Assembly: GCA_902806595.1 (NCBI GenBank)
Contig: CADCXC010000009.1
Span: 372,001 to 436,000 of the forward strand
DNA: 64,000 nt
Direction of reading: 5' to 3'
Source of the DNA: Pyrenopolyporus hunteri
Taxonomy: Eukaryota; Ascomycota; Sordariomycetes; Xylariales; Hypoxylaceae
How positions within the stretch are numbered: position 1 is the first letter of the stretch; every line of letters begins with the position of its first letter. The position numbers were made by a program, and so were the translations under genes. A model generated the notes under the pieces. The model ran no database searches. It was not told the DNA's origin and was given only the letters and a program-made list of their open reading frames with translations. Positions 13,980 through 26,371 of this stretch are shown here, piece after piece.

Positions 13980-15041
13980 GTCGATATCGTTTATATTTTT
14001 TCGTAATAATCGTAATATCAACGATTACGATAATATTATTTTTAATATTTTTTAATATTAATTATAATTATTAAAAACTTAATTATATTAAAATAATAAT
14101 TTATTTCGAATTATACATTTTAATAATTATTATTTTTACAATTATTTTAAATAATTTTATTAATTTAAATATTATTTAATATATTAAAAATTTTTAATAA
14201 AGCTTTAAAAGTAATGTTATCGTTTTATATATTCGAAGTAACCTACGAAAAAAACAAATTAATATTATAAAAATATAATAAAAACGAAAAAAAAACGTTT
14301 ACGAAAAAGTAAAATTAATATCGCCGGCGGCACCGCCTATAAAATATTACCGATATTTATTCGAAAAAATAATCGAATTTTATAAGTTTATCGATAATAA
14401 ACCGTATTTTAATTATTATAAATTAAATGTATATTATATATGTTATCGAAAAGCGATAAGGGATTTTTTACGAAATAATAACGTATATTTTAACGATAGA
14501 AAATAATAAATAATAGTATATAATATATAACGAAAATAAATAACACGATAATTAAATAAATACGAAAAAAAATATAAAAAAAAATTATTTATAAAAATTT
14601 ATAAAAAAATATCGATTTAAATAAATAATATTAAATAATCGATATCGATATAAACTTTTAATTAATAAAAAATAATGTTTTAAATAAAAAGTAAATATAT
14701 AAAAATTATAATAAAATTATTTTAAAAAGTAACGATTATAATTAAAAAATTTATAAAATAAATAATTACGGGTTATTTTAACTTCGAAAAAATCTCGAAA
14801 AAAAATAAAAAAAAAAAAATAAAAAAATATTAAATAAATTTCTTTTATTTAATTTAATTATATTTATTAAAAAAATAAATTTTTAAAATTTTAAGGAAAA
14901 AATTTATATCGTTAAATAATATAATCGAAAAAAAATTATAACGAAGTAAGTTTTTTTTAAATCGACGATTTTTACTTAAATTATTACCGAATAATAAAAC
15001 CGTATACTTTTATATTTTTATAATATATATATAAGTATACA

Positions 15042-15118
<77 letters not shown>
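13980..15118 (+). mobile_element. LINE-like element Q, copy 1
   Basis: Shares sequence with 384-1,260 (minus) and 20,727-21,330, and ends in a 76-bp (AAT)n tail at 15,043-15,118. Copies start at different places but share the tail, which is the usual appearance of 5'-truncated non-LTR retrotransposons. A small GC-rich remnant, GCCGGCGGCACCGCC, remains near 14,322. No reading frame is left, so the class is inferred from structure. Confidence 0.6.
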
Positions 15119-15339
15119 TATTAAAAATTTTTTAATTTTTATTAATATATATGTTTTTTATAATTATAATAATTTTATTTATTTTTTAATAACGTTTTTA
15201 ATGTCGACGATATTTTAAATACGTTTATATTTTATATTTTATTTTATCGTTATTTAAAACTTTTTATAAATTATTAAATAATATTAATTATATCGATAAT
15301 ATAAATTTAAAAATAAATAAATCGATTTTTATTAATTTT

Positions 15340-18300
15340 TAAAATATTAATTATATATTAATAAATTAAATTATTTAAATTATATTTATATCGATTTATA
15401 TAAATTTATTTAAGATTTATTATTTAACGTTAATTTTATTAAAGGTATTTACGCGTTTTTTAAAAATTTAATTTTTAAAATTTATTTTTAAAAATTACAT
15501 TTTTTTATAAATTAAAATATATTCATCGAATTTTATTTTTATTTTAATCGTTATAACGATTTAATTAACTTTTTATTTCAAAAAATATATATTTTTTATA
15601 TTTTTTTAACGAATCGTTATATCGTTATTATTTATAAACGATTTTTTTAACGGTTAAATTTACGTTTATAAAAATTAATAATATTATTTTTTTAATCGTA
15701 TTATTAAAAAGTTTAAAAATATATATATTTTTATTATTAAATATAAATTTAATATTTTTATTATTTTATATTTAATAATAATTATTATTTTAAAAATTAA
15801 TTTATAACTTTTTAATAATTTTATATTATTAATTTAAATATTATTTATATTTAATATTTTTAATAATATCGATTTTTTCGATTAAAATATATAATTTATT
15901 TTATAATAACGTATTATTTATTACGTAAATATTACGAGAAATTTTTTTAATAATATTCGTTTTATTATTATTTTAAATTTAATTTAAATTTTTATATTAT
16001 TAAATCGTATTAAAGTTATAAATAAATTTATTAATAATAAATCGATTATAAAAATCCTTTTTATAAAATTTATATTAATTAATTAAAAATTTATAACTAC
16101 GAAATAAAATAAAAACTTTCGTATTTTATTTATTAAAAAAAAATTTACTTATAATTTATTTATTTAAAAAGTAATTAATATAAATCGAATTAATATCGAT
16201 TAAAAGTTTAATTTTTTTTAAACGAAACTAAAAATAATATCGACGATAATAACGAAAATAATAATTTTTAATATAGAAAAAAACGAAAATATTTTATTAC
16301 GTAATCGTATTAAATTTATAAGTAAATTTATTAATAAAAAATCCATTATAAAAACTTTTTTTATAAAATTTATATTAATTCGTTAAAAATTTATAACCGC
16401 GAAATAAAATAAAAATTTTCGTGTATTTTTTATTTAAAAAAAACTTTTTATAATTTATTTATTTTAAAAATAATTAACATCGATCGAATTAATATCGATT
16501 AAAGTTTTAATTTTTTTTTAAACGAAATTAAAGATAATATTAATAATAAAAACGAAAAAAATAATTTTTAATATAAAAAAAACGAAAATATTTTTAATAA
16601 TAAATTTAAAAATATTACGAAAAAATAAATTAATTAATTGATATTATAATTAGATTTATTATTTATATTATTATTTAAAATTAAGAAATATAATAATATA
16701 TTCGATCGTAAAAATAATAATTACTTCGAATAATATATTTAAATTTAAATATTATAAATTATATATATTTTTTATTATTATTATTTAAAAGTATTTCGTA
16801 AAAGTAAATAAATATAAATATTATATTTTTATTAATAATATAATATTAAAAATTAAGGAAAAAAAGATTTTATTTTTATTAACTTTATAAACTTAATTTA
16901 TTAAATACTTAAATAATTTTTTTATTAAAAAAATTAAAAAAACTTTTTTTAAAAAAATTCGTAAAATAATATTTATTATTTAAAAAACCTTTATAAATAT
17001 AATAAAATAAAATACGTTTTTTATATTTTCGTTTATTTAAAACTTCGATATTTATTAAAAAAATAACATTTTATTTTTAATATAAAAAACATCGAACTTT
17101 AAATTAATATTATAAATATTTATTTTCTTATTTTTCTATTATTTTATAAAAATTTAATTATTATTTTTTATATTAAAAATATATAATAATAATTTTAATT
17201 TTAAATTTTTTTAAACGTTTTTACCGATATTTTTATTTAATTCATTAATATATTTTATATGTCGAAATGGTTTAAATAATAAATTAATCGAAATAATTTC
17301 GTCGTTATTATAAAAAATATATAAATTATATAAATCATTTTAAAAAAACTCGTAAAAATTTATATTAAATAAATTAATAAAATAAATATCGTTATTAAAA
17401 TATTTCGTTTTATTAATCTTTTTATAATTATCGTTTTTTTCGAATATAATTCGAAAATATTTTTTATTATTTAACGATATAATTAACAATTTTTTTTATA
17501 ATTTAAAAACTTTATTTTTTATATTTTTTTAAACGAAGTCGAGTTTATATTTATCGATAAATTTAGAAAAAAAAATAAAAAATTAATATTTTTAATATTA
17601 TTAAATAATAATAACGTTAAATCGAAAAATAAAAATTAAATAAATCGAATAAAATTTATTTTACGAAAATATACGAAAAGAAATAATATATATCGTTATA
17701 TTAATTTATTATTTATAAAATAATTTTAATAAATTTATTAAAATAACGAAATATATAAATTTTTAATTTAAATTTATTTATTGTTTTAAACTTCGATTTT
17801 CAAATAAAAATAAAATTAATATAATCGAAAAATTAATAAATTTTATAAAAAAAATTATATATTTTATATCTAGTTTTATTTTTTTCGATAATATTAATTA
17901 TTTTTATATAAATTAATATATTATTTATTTTAAATTATTTTTCGATATTAAATAAAATTATATAAACGTAATTAAATTTAATTATATTTTTAATAATACG
18001 ATGAAATTTATTACGTAATTTATATATTAAAATAAAAATCGAAAACGTAATATTAATTAAAATAAACGTAATAATCGACACGGAAAAAAATTTAAAAAAT
18101 AAAAATAAAAAACATTATTATATATATTATTATATTTTATTATCGAATTTTATTTATATTATTAATACATTAAAATATATATTATATTTAATAACCCTAC
18201 ATATAAATCTACAAATAATCGTATTAATGTATAATATATATTTTTTTTTTTTTTAATTAATTTAATTTTTATTATATATTTTATTATATATTTCATTATA

Positions 18301-19855
18301 TCCCACCTATTTTAAAAATATAAAATATAAAAAATAAATTATTATTTTCGCTTTAATTAAACCTTTTTAATAATATAATTTTTATATCGATATATCCCTT
18401 ATTTTAAAACTTATTCGAATATATATTTAATTTTATATAAGTGTTAAAAAATATACGACCGTAAAAAAAAATTATATAATTACTTCGAGTTATTATTTAC
18501 ACTTTTAAATACTTTTATAAAATTGACTTTATATTCGAATAACTTTTAAAATAAAATATACATCGATATAAAACTTAAATTATTAAAGAAATTTAATTAA
18601 AACGAAAATAACGGTATAAGTTTTATATTTTACATTTTTAAAATAAATAAAATATAAAAGTATATATAATAAAATGTATAATAAAAATTATGTATAATTT
18701 AATATATATAAAAAATTCAATTAAAAAATATACCCGTACTCGAAAAAACTATTTAATTTATTGAATTTTTATATGAAAATCCGTTAATAAAATCGAGTAA
18801 AAAATAAAAAATAAACTTTTTATATTAATAATATAAATAAAAATCCGATAATAAAAATAAATAATACATATAATAATGTTTAAAATAAAAATAATTATTA
18901 AGTTAAAAAAATTATCGAAATTTAATTTATAAAATATTTCGATTTATAGCGATTATTATAACCGTAAAATAAATTTTATTTTATTTTTAAAAAATATTTA
19001 TTTTTTAAAATTTAAAATTATAAAATATTTTTAATTTATAAAATTAAAAAATAATTTAATTAACAATAAATATAATATAATATTAAAAATTTAATTTATT
19101 ATTTAATTATTTAAATATATAAAAGTAATATCGTTTATTATTATTTAAAATTAAAAAATATTATTATTAAATATTTTTATACGATAATTAAAGTTAAATT
19201 TTATAAACGTCGATAAAAAAAATTATCATCGTTTTTATTTTCGTAATTATTTTTTTTTAATTTTTATTTTAAACGTTAATAACGACGATATAATACGCGT
19301 AATAAATTATTATATAATATAATCTTTTATTATTAAATATATATAAATTAAATAACGGGTAAATAATAAAATATATTAAATAATAAATATTAAAAATTTA
19401 AATAAAATGTTCGTTATTTTTATACGAAAATAATTATAAAAAATCGAAATATTAAAATATTATATTATAATATATCGATTAAAAAATAATAATAATAATT
19501 ACGAAAATAATAAATATATAAAATAAAAATATTTTTAAAAAATATAACGAAAATTAAATATTTAAATTTTTTTTTAAAAATATAAAAATATAATGCGATT
19601 ATATAACGCGAATAACGCGAAATACGTAATTTAAAAATTCGAAAAATTACCGAAAAAAACGTAGCGTAAAATATATAGTTTAAAAATTTAAAAAGTTACT
19701 AAAAAAATATAACGCGAATAATACGCAAGTTATAATTTATGAATTTTTACGTAATTAATTTTTAGTTTTTTTTTCGAAATTTTTTTTAAAAAAAAAATCG
19801 AAATAATATTTTTAAAAAACCTCGGATATAATATTTCGAAAAAACTTCGAATAAA
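15340..19855. mobile_element. L repeat, copy 1
   Basis: Colinear with 34,891-38,430 over about 3.6 kb once the P element at 18,110-18,881 is removed. Its right end (19,735-19,855) carries the same terminal palindrome and neighbouring sequence as the A elements, which suggests that A and L share termini and perhaps a mobilising enzyme. All coding content has been lost to mutation. Confidence 0.7.
18110..18881. mobile_element. P element with 8-bp duplication and an empty site elsewhere
   Basis: 772 bp, starting AAACATTATT and ending AATGTTT, flanked on both sides by AAAATAAA (18,102-18,109 and 18,882-18,889). The sister L repeat near 37,570-37,595 has the same flanks with one AAAATAAA and no insert, so it is a paralogous empty site. 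The two arms are inverted repeats of roughly 330 bp around a short centre. Confidence 0.9.
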
Positions 19856-20584
19856 ATAATATTTCGTACGAAATATTTATATTTGTGCGTATAAATGAAT
19901 TTTAAAATATAAAAATCGTGTAAATCGTAAATATATAAAAATTATATAAATCGTAAAATATAAAAATTATATAAATTATATTAAGATTGTAATTTAATTA
20001 ATTATAAAATTAATTATAAAATTAATAATAAAATTAATAATATAATTAATAATAATAAAATTAAAGTAAAATAAACGTTAAAAAAATAAAATTATATAAT
20101 CGTTTTAATTTTTAAATAAATAAATTCGTAAGAAAATACATTTAATAAAAAAACCGTTATTTTATAAAATTTATTAAAACGTATTAAATCGTATACGATT
20201 AATTTAAATTAAATTTAATTAAATATAATACGCGATAAATTTATTAATTATTTATTAATTATTTTATTAAAATTCGTAATTATTTTTTAATTATATATAA
20301 TAACTTTTTTAAAGAATTTATTATTAAATATTTTATACGTAATAAATATTCTCAAAAATTATTTTTTATATTAAATAAATATATATTTTATAAAAATTAT
20401 TAATATTTAAATTTAATTTATTTTTTTAATTTTTAAAACTTACCATTATCGTACGAAATTTTTATTATTATTTTTCGAAAATATATTTATTTAATTTTAT
20501 TTATTATTATTTTATATTATTTATTAACGTTTTTTTAATTTTTTTTAATATTATTTCGATTTAATTTCGTTTTATTGTTTTCGA

Positions 20585-22556
20585 ATATTCGAAGTTTTTT
20601 CGAAATATAATTTCGATTTTCTTTTAAAAAAAAATCGAAAAAAAGTAAAAATTAATTACGTAAAAATTTACGAGTTATATTTTTTACGTTATATTAATTA
20701 TTTATTATATTATATTACGTTATATTAAAATTTTTTACGAAATAACGGCGCGTATTTTAACGATAAAAAATAATAAATAATAATATATAATATATAACGA
20801 AAATAAATAATAAAATAATTAAATAAATATGAAAAAGAATATAAAAAAAAATAAATTATTTATAAAAATTTACGAAAAAACATCGGTTTAAATAAATAAC
20901 ATTAAATAATCGAAATAGATATAAACTTTTAATTAATAAAAAATAACTTTTTAAATAAAAAATAAATATATAAAAATTATAATAAAATTATTTTAAAAGA
21001 TAATAATTATAATTAAAAACTTATAAAACGGGCGATTACGAAACGTTTCGACTTCGAAACGACTTTAAAAAAAGGGATAAATAAAAAAAATAAGAAAACA
21101 TTAAATAATTTTTTTATTAAATTTAATTATATCTATTAAAAGGATAAATTTTCAAAGTTTTAAAAAGAATTTATACCGTTAAATAACGTAATCGAAAAAA
21201 AAATTATAACGAAATAAATTTTATTCGAATCGACGATTTTTATTTAAATTATTACCGGGTAATAAAACCGTATACTTTTATATTTTTATAATATATATAT
21301 AAATATATAATATAAAAATAATAATAATAATATTACGTTATATTATATTATTTTATTTTATTTTACGTTAATTAATTACGTATACGTTTTACGTAACGAT
21401 TTATATTATATTTTTATTTAATTAATTAAATCGTTTAATTAAATCGTTATATATATCGTAATTATTATATTTAAAATTATTTATATTTTAATAAATATTT
21501 TTATTAATTAAATTAAATTAATTTAATTAATTTAATTATAAATATAAATTTAATTTTAAATTAACGTATAATTTTATTTAAAAAATCGAATTTATTTAAT
21601 TAAATTAAATAAATTTAATTTTAAATTAACTTATAATTTTATTTAAAAAAATCGAATTTATTTAATTAAATTAAATAAATTTAATTTTAATTTAATGTAT
21701 AATTTAATTATATAAATTTAATTATATAAATTTAATTATATACATTTAATTATATAAATTTAATTATATAAATTTAATTATATATATTTAATTATATATA
21801 TTTAATTATATAAATTTAATTATATAAATTTAATTATATATATTTAATTATATATATTTAATTATATAAATTTAATTATATAAATTTAATTATATATATT
21901 TAATTATATAAATTTAATTATATAAATTTAATTTTAATTCGATATATTTTTTATAATATTTTCGAAAAATCTTTCGAATTATATATTTAAAATGAAATAT
22001 AAAAAAATTATACGAATAGTTACTCGTAATAATTTTTTCGAAAAATCTTTAAAAAAATAATATAAGGTAGGTTTTTACGACGATTTTTTCGAAAAATCTT
22101 TAAAAAAAATAATAAAAGTAATTCTTTACGATAATTTTATCGAAAAATAATAAAAATAACTTTTTACGGCGGTTTTATTTAAAAGTAATATAAATAATAT
22201 TTTACGACGAATATTTCGAAAAATAATATAAAGTAGTTTTTTACGACGATTTTTAAAAAATAATAAATGTAATTTTTCGTAACGATTTTTTCGAAAAATA
22301 ATATAAAGTAGTTATTTACGACGGTTTTATCGAAATATTTTTAAAAAAATAATAAATGTAGTTTTTTACGACGATTTTCCGAAAAATAATACGGGTAATT
22401 TTTTATAAAAATTAAAAAATATTACGAAAGTTATGTTAAAAATTATATTAAGAATTATATTAATAATTATATTAAAAAATATATAATTATAAAAATAATC
22501 GTAAAATTCGAAAAAGTCGAAAATTATTATATTTTTTTATAAAAATAACCTTTAAT
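20585..22556. mobile_element. A element, copy 3, interrupted by Q
   Basis: Opposite orientation to the copy at 8,563. The terminal hairpin region lies at about 20,590-20,690, the 14-bp array is expanded at 21,705-21,930, and the CGACG tandem units lie at 22,020-22,400. The element Q copy 2 sits inside it at 20,727-21,330. Confidence 0.8.
20727..21330 (+). mobile_element. LINE-like element Q, copy 2, 5'-truncated
   Basis: 604 bp corresponding to 14,463-15,050 of copy 1, ending in (AAT)n. TATTACGTTATATT is present on both sides (20,713-20,726 and 21,331-21,344), giving a 14-bp target duplication, although the host is itself an array of similar units. Truncation at the 5' side, a trinucleotide tail and a long duplication fit target-primed reverse transcription. 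Confidence 0.7.
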
Positions 22557-22795
22557 TTATAATTTTATATATATAAATTAAATTTTAATTTCGTAATTTT
22601 AAATTTTTATTTTCGTTATAATTTAATTATAATTTATGTCGTTAATTTATTTTATTAATATATAAAATCGTTTTTTAAATCGTTTTACATTTATAATAAT
22701 TATCGAAATTTAAATAATACGATTTATTTTTTATAAATTATAATTTTTAAATAATTATTACGTTTTTATTATATTTATTTTTTAATATTTATATT

Positions 22796-23964
22796 AAACA
22801 TTAATATTCGTATTATTTATTTTTAATATCGTACGTTATTCGTATTATTAATATAAAAAATATATTTTTTATTTTTTATTTAATTTTATTAACGGATTTT
22901 TATATAAAAATATAATAAATTAAATAGTTTTTTCGAAAACGAATATACTTTTTAATTAAATTTTTTATATATATTAAATTATATATATTTTTTAAGCCGT
23001 ATAGCGTAGTAGTTAAGCGTTTAGCTTGCATTGATATAGGATATTAATATACGTAGGTTCGAATTTCGTTGCTGTTAAAAAAACCTTTTTTTTAAAAAAA
23101 CGGTTAGGTTTTTTCCAACGCCGACTTTTATTATATATTAATCTTATAAAAGATATTATCGAAGGGTATTTAAAAATTTTATATTAATCTTATAAGACGT
23201 TCGGGTTTTTTTAATTATTAAGTAATTTTTTATATAATAATAATATATTAATATAAGGTTTTTTTAAAAGTTAACTTTTATTTTAATCGTTTTATATTTT
23301 ATATAAACATACGAGCTTTTAATATTTAATATTTAAATAAGTCCATTTAAACGTTAAATATATTACTATTATTACTACTATATATATTTTTTATTATACC
23401 TTTTAATATATTTACTTTTATATTTTATTTATTTTAAAAATGTAAAATATAAAAAATAAATCGTTTATTTCGTTTTAATTAAACCGTTTTAATAATATAA
23501 ATTTTATATAAATATATATTTTATTTTAAAAATTACTTAAATATAAAATTAATTTTATAAAAATATTTAAAAATATAAATAATCCGGGGTAGTTATATAA
23601 TTTTTTTTACGGTTACATACTTTTTTAATATTCGTATAAAATTAAATATATATTTAAATAATTTTTAATATAATATATACATCGATACGAAATTTATACC
23701 ATTAAAACGATTTAATTAAAACGAAATTAACGATTTATTTTTTATATTTTACATCTTTAAAATAAATGAAATATAAAGGTAAATATATTAAAAGGTATAA
23801 TGGGAATTAAATCGATTAAAAAAATGCATAAAATGTATATTATAAATTAATACGATTATACGTAAATTTATATGTAAAGTTATTAAATACGGTATATATT
23901 TCAATGTATTAATAATACGAATAAAGTTCGATATTAAAAATAAATAATACGAATATTAATGTTT
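22796..23964. mobile_element. P element carrying a SINE, with 8-bp duplication
   Basis: Begins AAACATTAATATTCG and ends CGAATATTAATGTTT. TTTATATT stands on both sides (22,788-22,795 and 23,965-23,972). After removal of the internal SINE and its duplication the length is about 770 bp, like the other P copies. Host is M copy 2. Confidence 0.9.
22994..23378 (+). mobile_element. tRNA-headed SINE, copy 1
   Basis: 385 bp flanked by the 14-bp duplication TATATATATTTTTT (22,980-22,993 and 23,379-23,392). The head resembles a tRNA gene: an A-box-like TAGCGTAGTAG at 23,002-23,012 and a B-box-like GGTTCGAATTT at 23,056-23,066, the spacing used by RNA polymerase III type 2 promoters. A non-tRNA body follows, then a short TTA/TAC tail. 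It keeps more CpA than its surroundings, so it is younger or less mutated. The parent tRNA cannot be identified. Confidence 0.8.
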
Positions 23965-24085
23965 TTTATATTAATATTTTTAATATTTATATTAATATTT
24001 TTAATATTTATATTAATATTTTTAATATTTATATTAATATTTTTAATATTTATATTAATATTTTTAATATTTATATTATATTTTA
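23965..24085. repeat. 21-bp minisatellite
   Basis: Five to six copies of a 21-bp unit made of ATATTAAT and TTTTTAATATTT parts, directly after the P element inside M. Copy 1 of M has only one such unit, so this is a local expansion. Confidence 0.93.
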
Positions 24086-24919
24086 ATAAACGATATAAAT
24101 ATTTATTATTAAATATTTTTAAACGAAATATAATTTATTACGTTTAATTATATTTATAATAATTCGAATTTTATTTTAAATTAAATTATAATAAAAATCG
24201 AAAAAATTTCTAAAAAATTTCGAATTTAAAACTAGTAGATTATTATAATTTTTTTTTATTTTTTAATTTTTTTTTAAAAAGAAATTATAAAAAATTTCGA
24301 AACGTTAATATTTTTAATATTAATTAAAATTAAAATTATATAAACGTTAAATTATTTCGTATTATAAAATATATAAATATTTTTTATATTATTAAATATA
24401 AAATTAAATTTTGCGATAATTTTTTTTAAAATTACTAAAATTTATAAACGTATATTTTTTAATTTTTTTTTATTCATTAAATTATTAAATATTTTTTATA
24501 TTATATATTTATTTTCGTAATTATAATATAATAATTAATTATAATATATTTTATTTTTATTTTCGTAAATAAAATTTACGTATTTATTATATTTAATTTA
24601 TTTTTTATAAAATTTTATCGTATATTTAAATTTAAATTATTTATTTTATACGATATATTTAATAGTAAACTTTTTAAAAAAATTCAATATATATAATGAA
24701 AAAAATAATTATAAATTTCGATAAAATAATTAATAAATATATCGTAAATTGTAATTAATGAAATTTAATTTAAATTAATTATATGCGATTTAATGTATTT
24801 TAACGAGTTTTATAAAATAACGGTTTTTTTATTAAATATATTTTTTTATTAATTTATTTATTTAAAAATTAAAATTATTATATAATTTTATTTTATTTTT
24901 TAACTATTATTTTAATTTA

Positions 24920-25030
24920 ATTTTATTATTAATTTTATTATTAATTTCATTATTAATTTTATTATTAATTTTATTATTAATTTTATTATTAATTTTATTA
25001 TTAATTTTATTTTTAATTTTATTATTAATT
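24920..25030. repeat. 12-bp tandem array in the M terminal repeat
   Basis: About nine copies of ATTATTAATTTT-type units. A shorter complementary array lies in the left terminal repeat near 19,995-20,050. Confidence 0.85.
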
Positions 25031-25245
25031 AAATTACGATTTTAATACGATTTATTCGATATTTTATAATTTATTTAATATTCTACGATTTATTTAATAT
25101 TTTACGAATTATTCGATATTTTACGATTTATTTTATATTATACGATCTATATAATTTTTATATATTTATAATTTATACGATCTTCATACTTTAAAATTCA
25201 TTTATACGTATAAATATAAATATTTTGTACGAAATATTTTTTTAA

Positions 25246-26371
25246 AAAATAATTAAATATATTTTATTTTTAAATTATTATAATAAATTTTTTAAAATCG
25301 TTTATTAAATTTAAAAATTTTTATTATAATGATAAAATTTTTATTTTTATTAATAATTTACGACTTAAAACTTTTTTATTTAAAATTAATTAATTTTATA
25401 CATTATTATTTTTTTATAAAATATAAAAATTACGACGTTATTTTATAATTATTTAATTATTACGATTTTTTATTTTCTTATCAATATATTTATTATTTAT
25501 ATTAGTTTTTTAAATTTTCCATTTTTAAATTATTATTAATATTTTCTTTATTATAATTTTTTTTAATTTTCGAGTTAATATTATTAAAATTAAAATTTAT
25601 TAATTTATTATTTTTTATTATAATATTTATTTAAATTTTTATTAAATATTAAATACGTTCGAAAAAAAATAATAATATATAACGAAACGACGTTATTTTT
25701 ATTTTTTTAATTTCGTAATTAAATTATTTATCGTATTTATTAATTTTTATATTATAATCTTTTATAAAATATTGAATTTATTTTTATATCGTTTTTTATT
25801 TATCGTATAATATTTGTTTATTTTTTCGAATATTTCGAAATATAGTTTTAACGTTTTTTTTATTTTTTTTAAATTATATTTATTAATATATAAAATAAAA
25901 ATTTAATCGTATCGATATTATTTCTATATATTTATTTTCGTTTATTTATTATATTCGTTTTATATTTTTTTTATTTTTTATTAAAAGTTCGTCGCGTAAT
26001 ATTTTTAAATATATTTCGGTCGTATTTCTTATCTTAAAATTTATATTTTTTATTATTATCATCGCGAATATAATACGACGATTTTTTTCGTTTTTTTTAT
26101 ATTTATTTTTTATATTTATTTTTTATATTTATTTCGTTATTTTATATATTACGTAATATAATTAAAAAATTTTATTTATTTATTAATATAAATTAAAATA
26201 TAATTAAATTTTATATTAATAACATTTTTTAAATTACATTTATTACATTTTTAATTTTAATTATATCGTATTTTTATTATTTAAATATTTATTAAAATAA
26301 AATTTAGATTTATAATTATATAATTATTATAATATTAATAAATATACGTGTAAAATAAAATATAAAAATAA
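25246..26371. other. Unassigned AT-rich sequence
   Basis: RIP-mutated sequence with no gene and no repeat relationship that I could establish. Confidence 0.45.

Larger units (their letters stand above)
19855..25245. mobile_element. M element, copy 2 with long terminal inverted repeats
   Basis: About 19,855-20,340 and 24,660-25,245 are reverse complements; both contain the TTCGTAC...GTATAAATGAATTT terminal sequence. The interior matches 5,600-7,260. It has been split by an A element (which carries a Q element) and by a P element (which carries a SINE). Without these it is about 2.2 kb. Long inverted ends suggest a DNA transposon; the transposase frame, if any, is not readable and the superfamily is unknown. 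Confidence 0.7.

Noticed and set aside
23000..23075. Functional tRNA gene
   Set aside because: The tRNA-like stretch does not form a good acceptor stem, recurs as the head of a second dispersed copy, and is followed by a common body and tail, so it is the SINE head.
23959..24147. Hydrophobic small protein ILIFLIF repeated
   Set aside because: It is a translation of the 21-bp AT-rich minisatellite in a RIP-mutated transposon.
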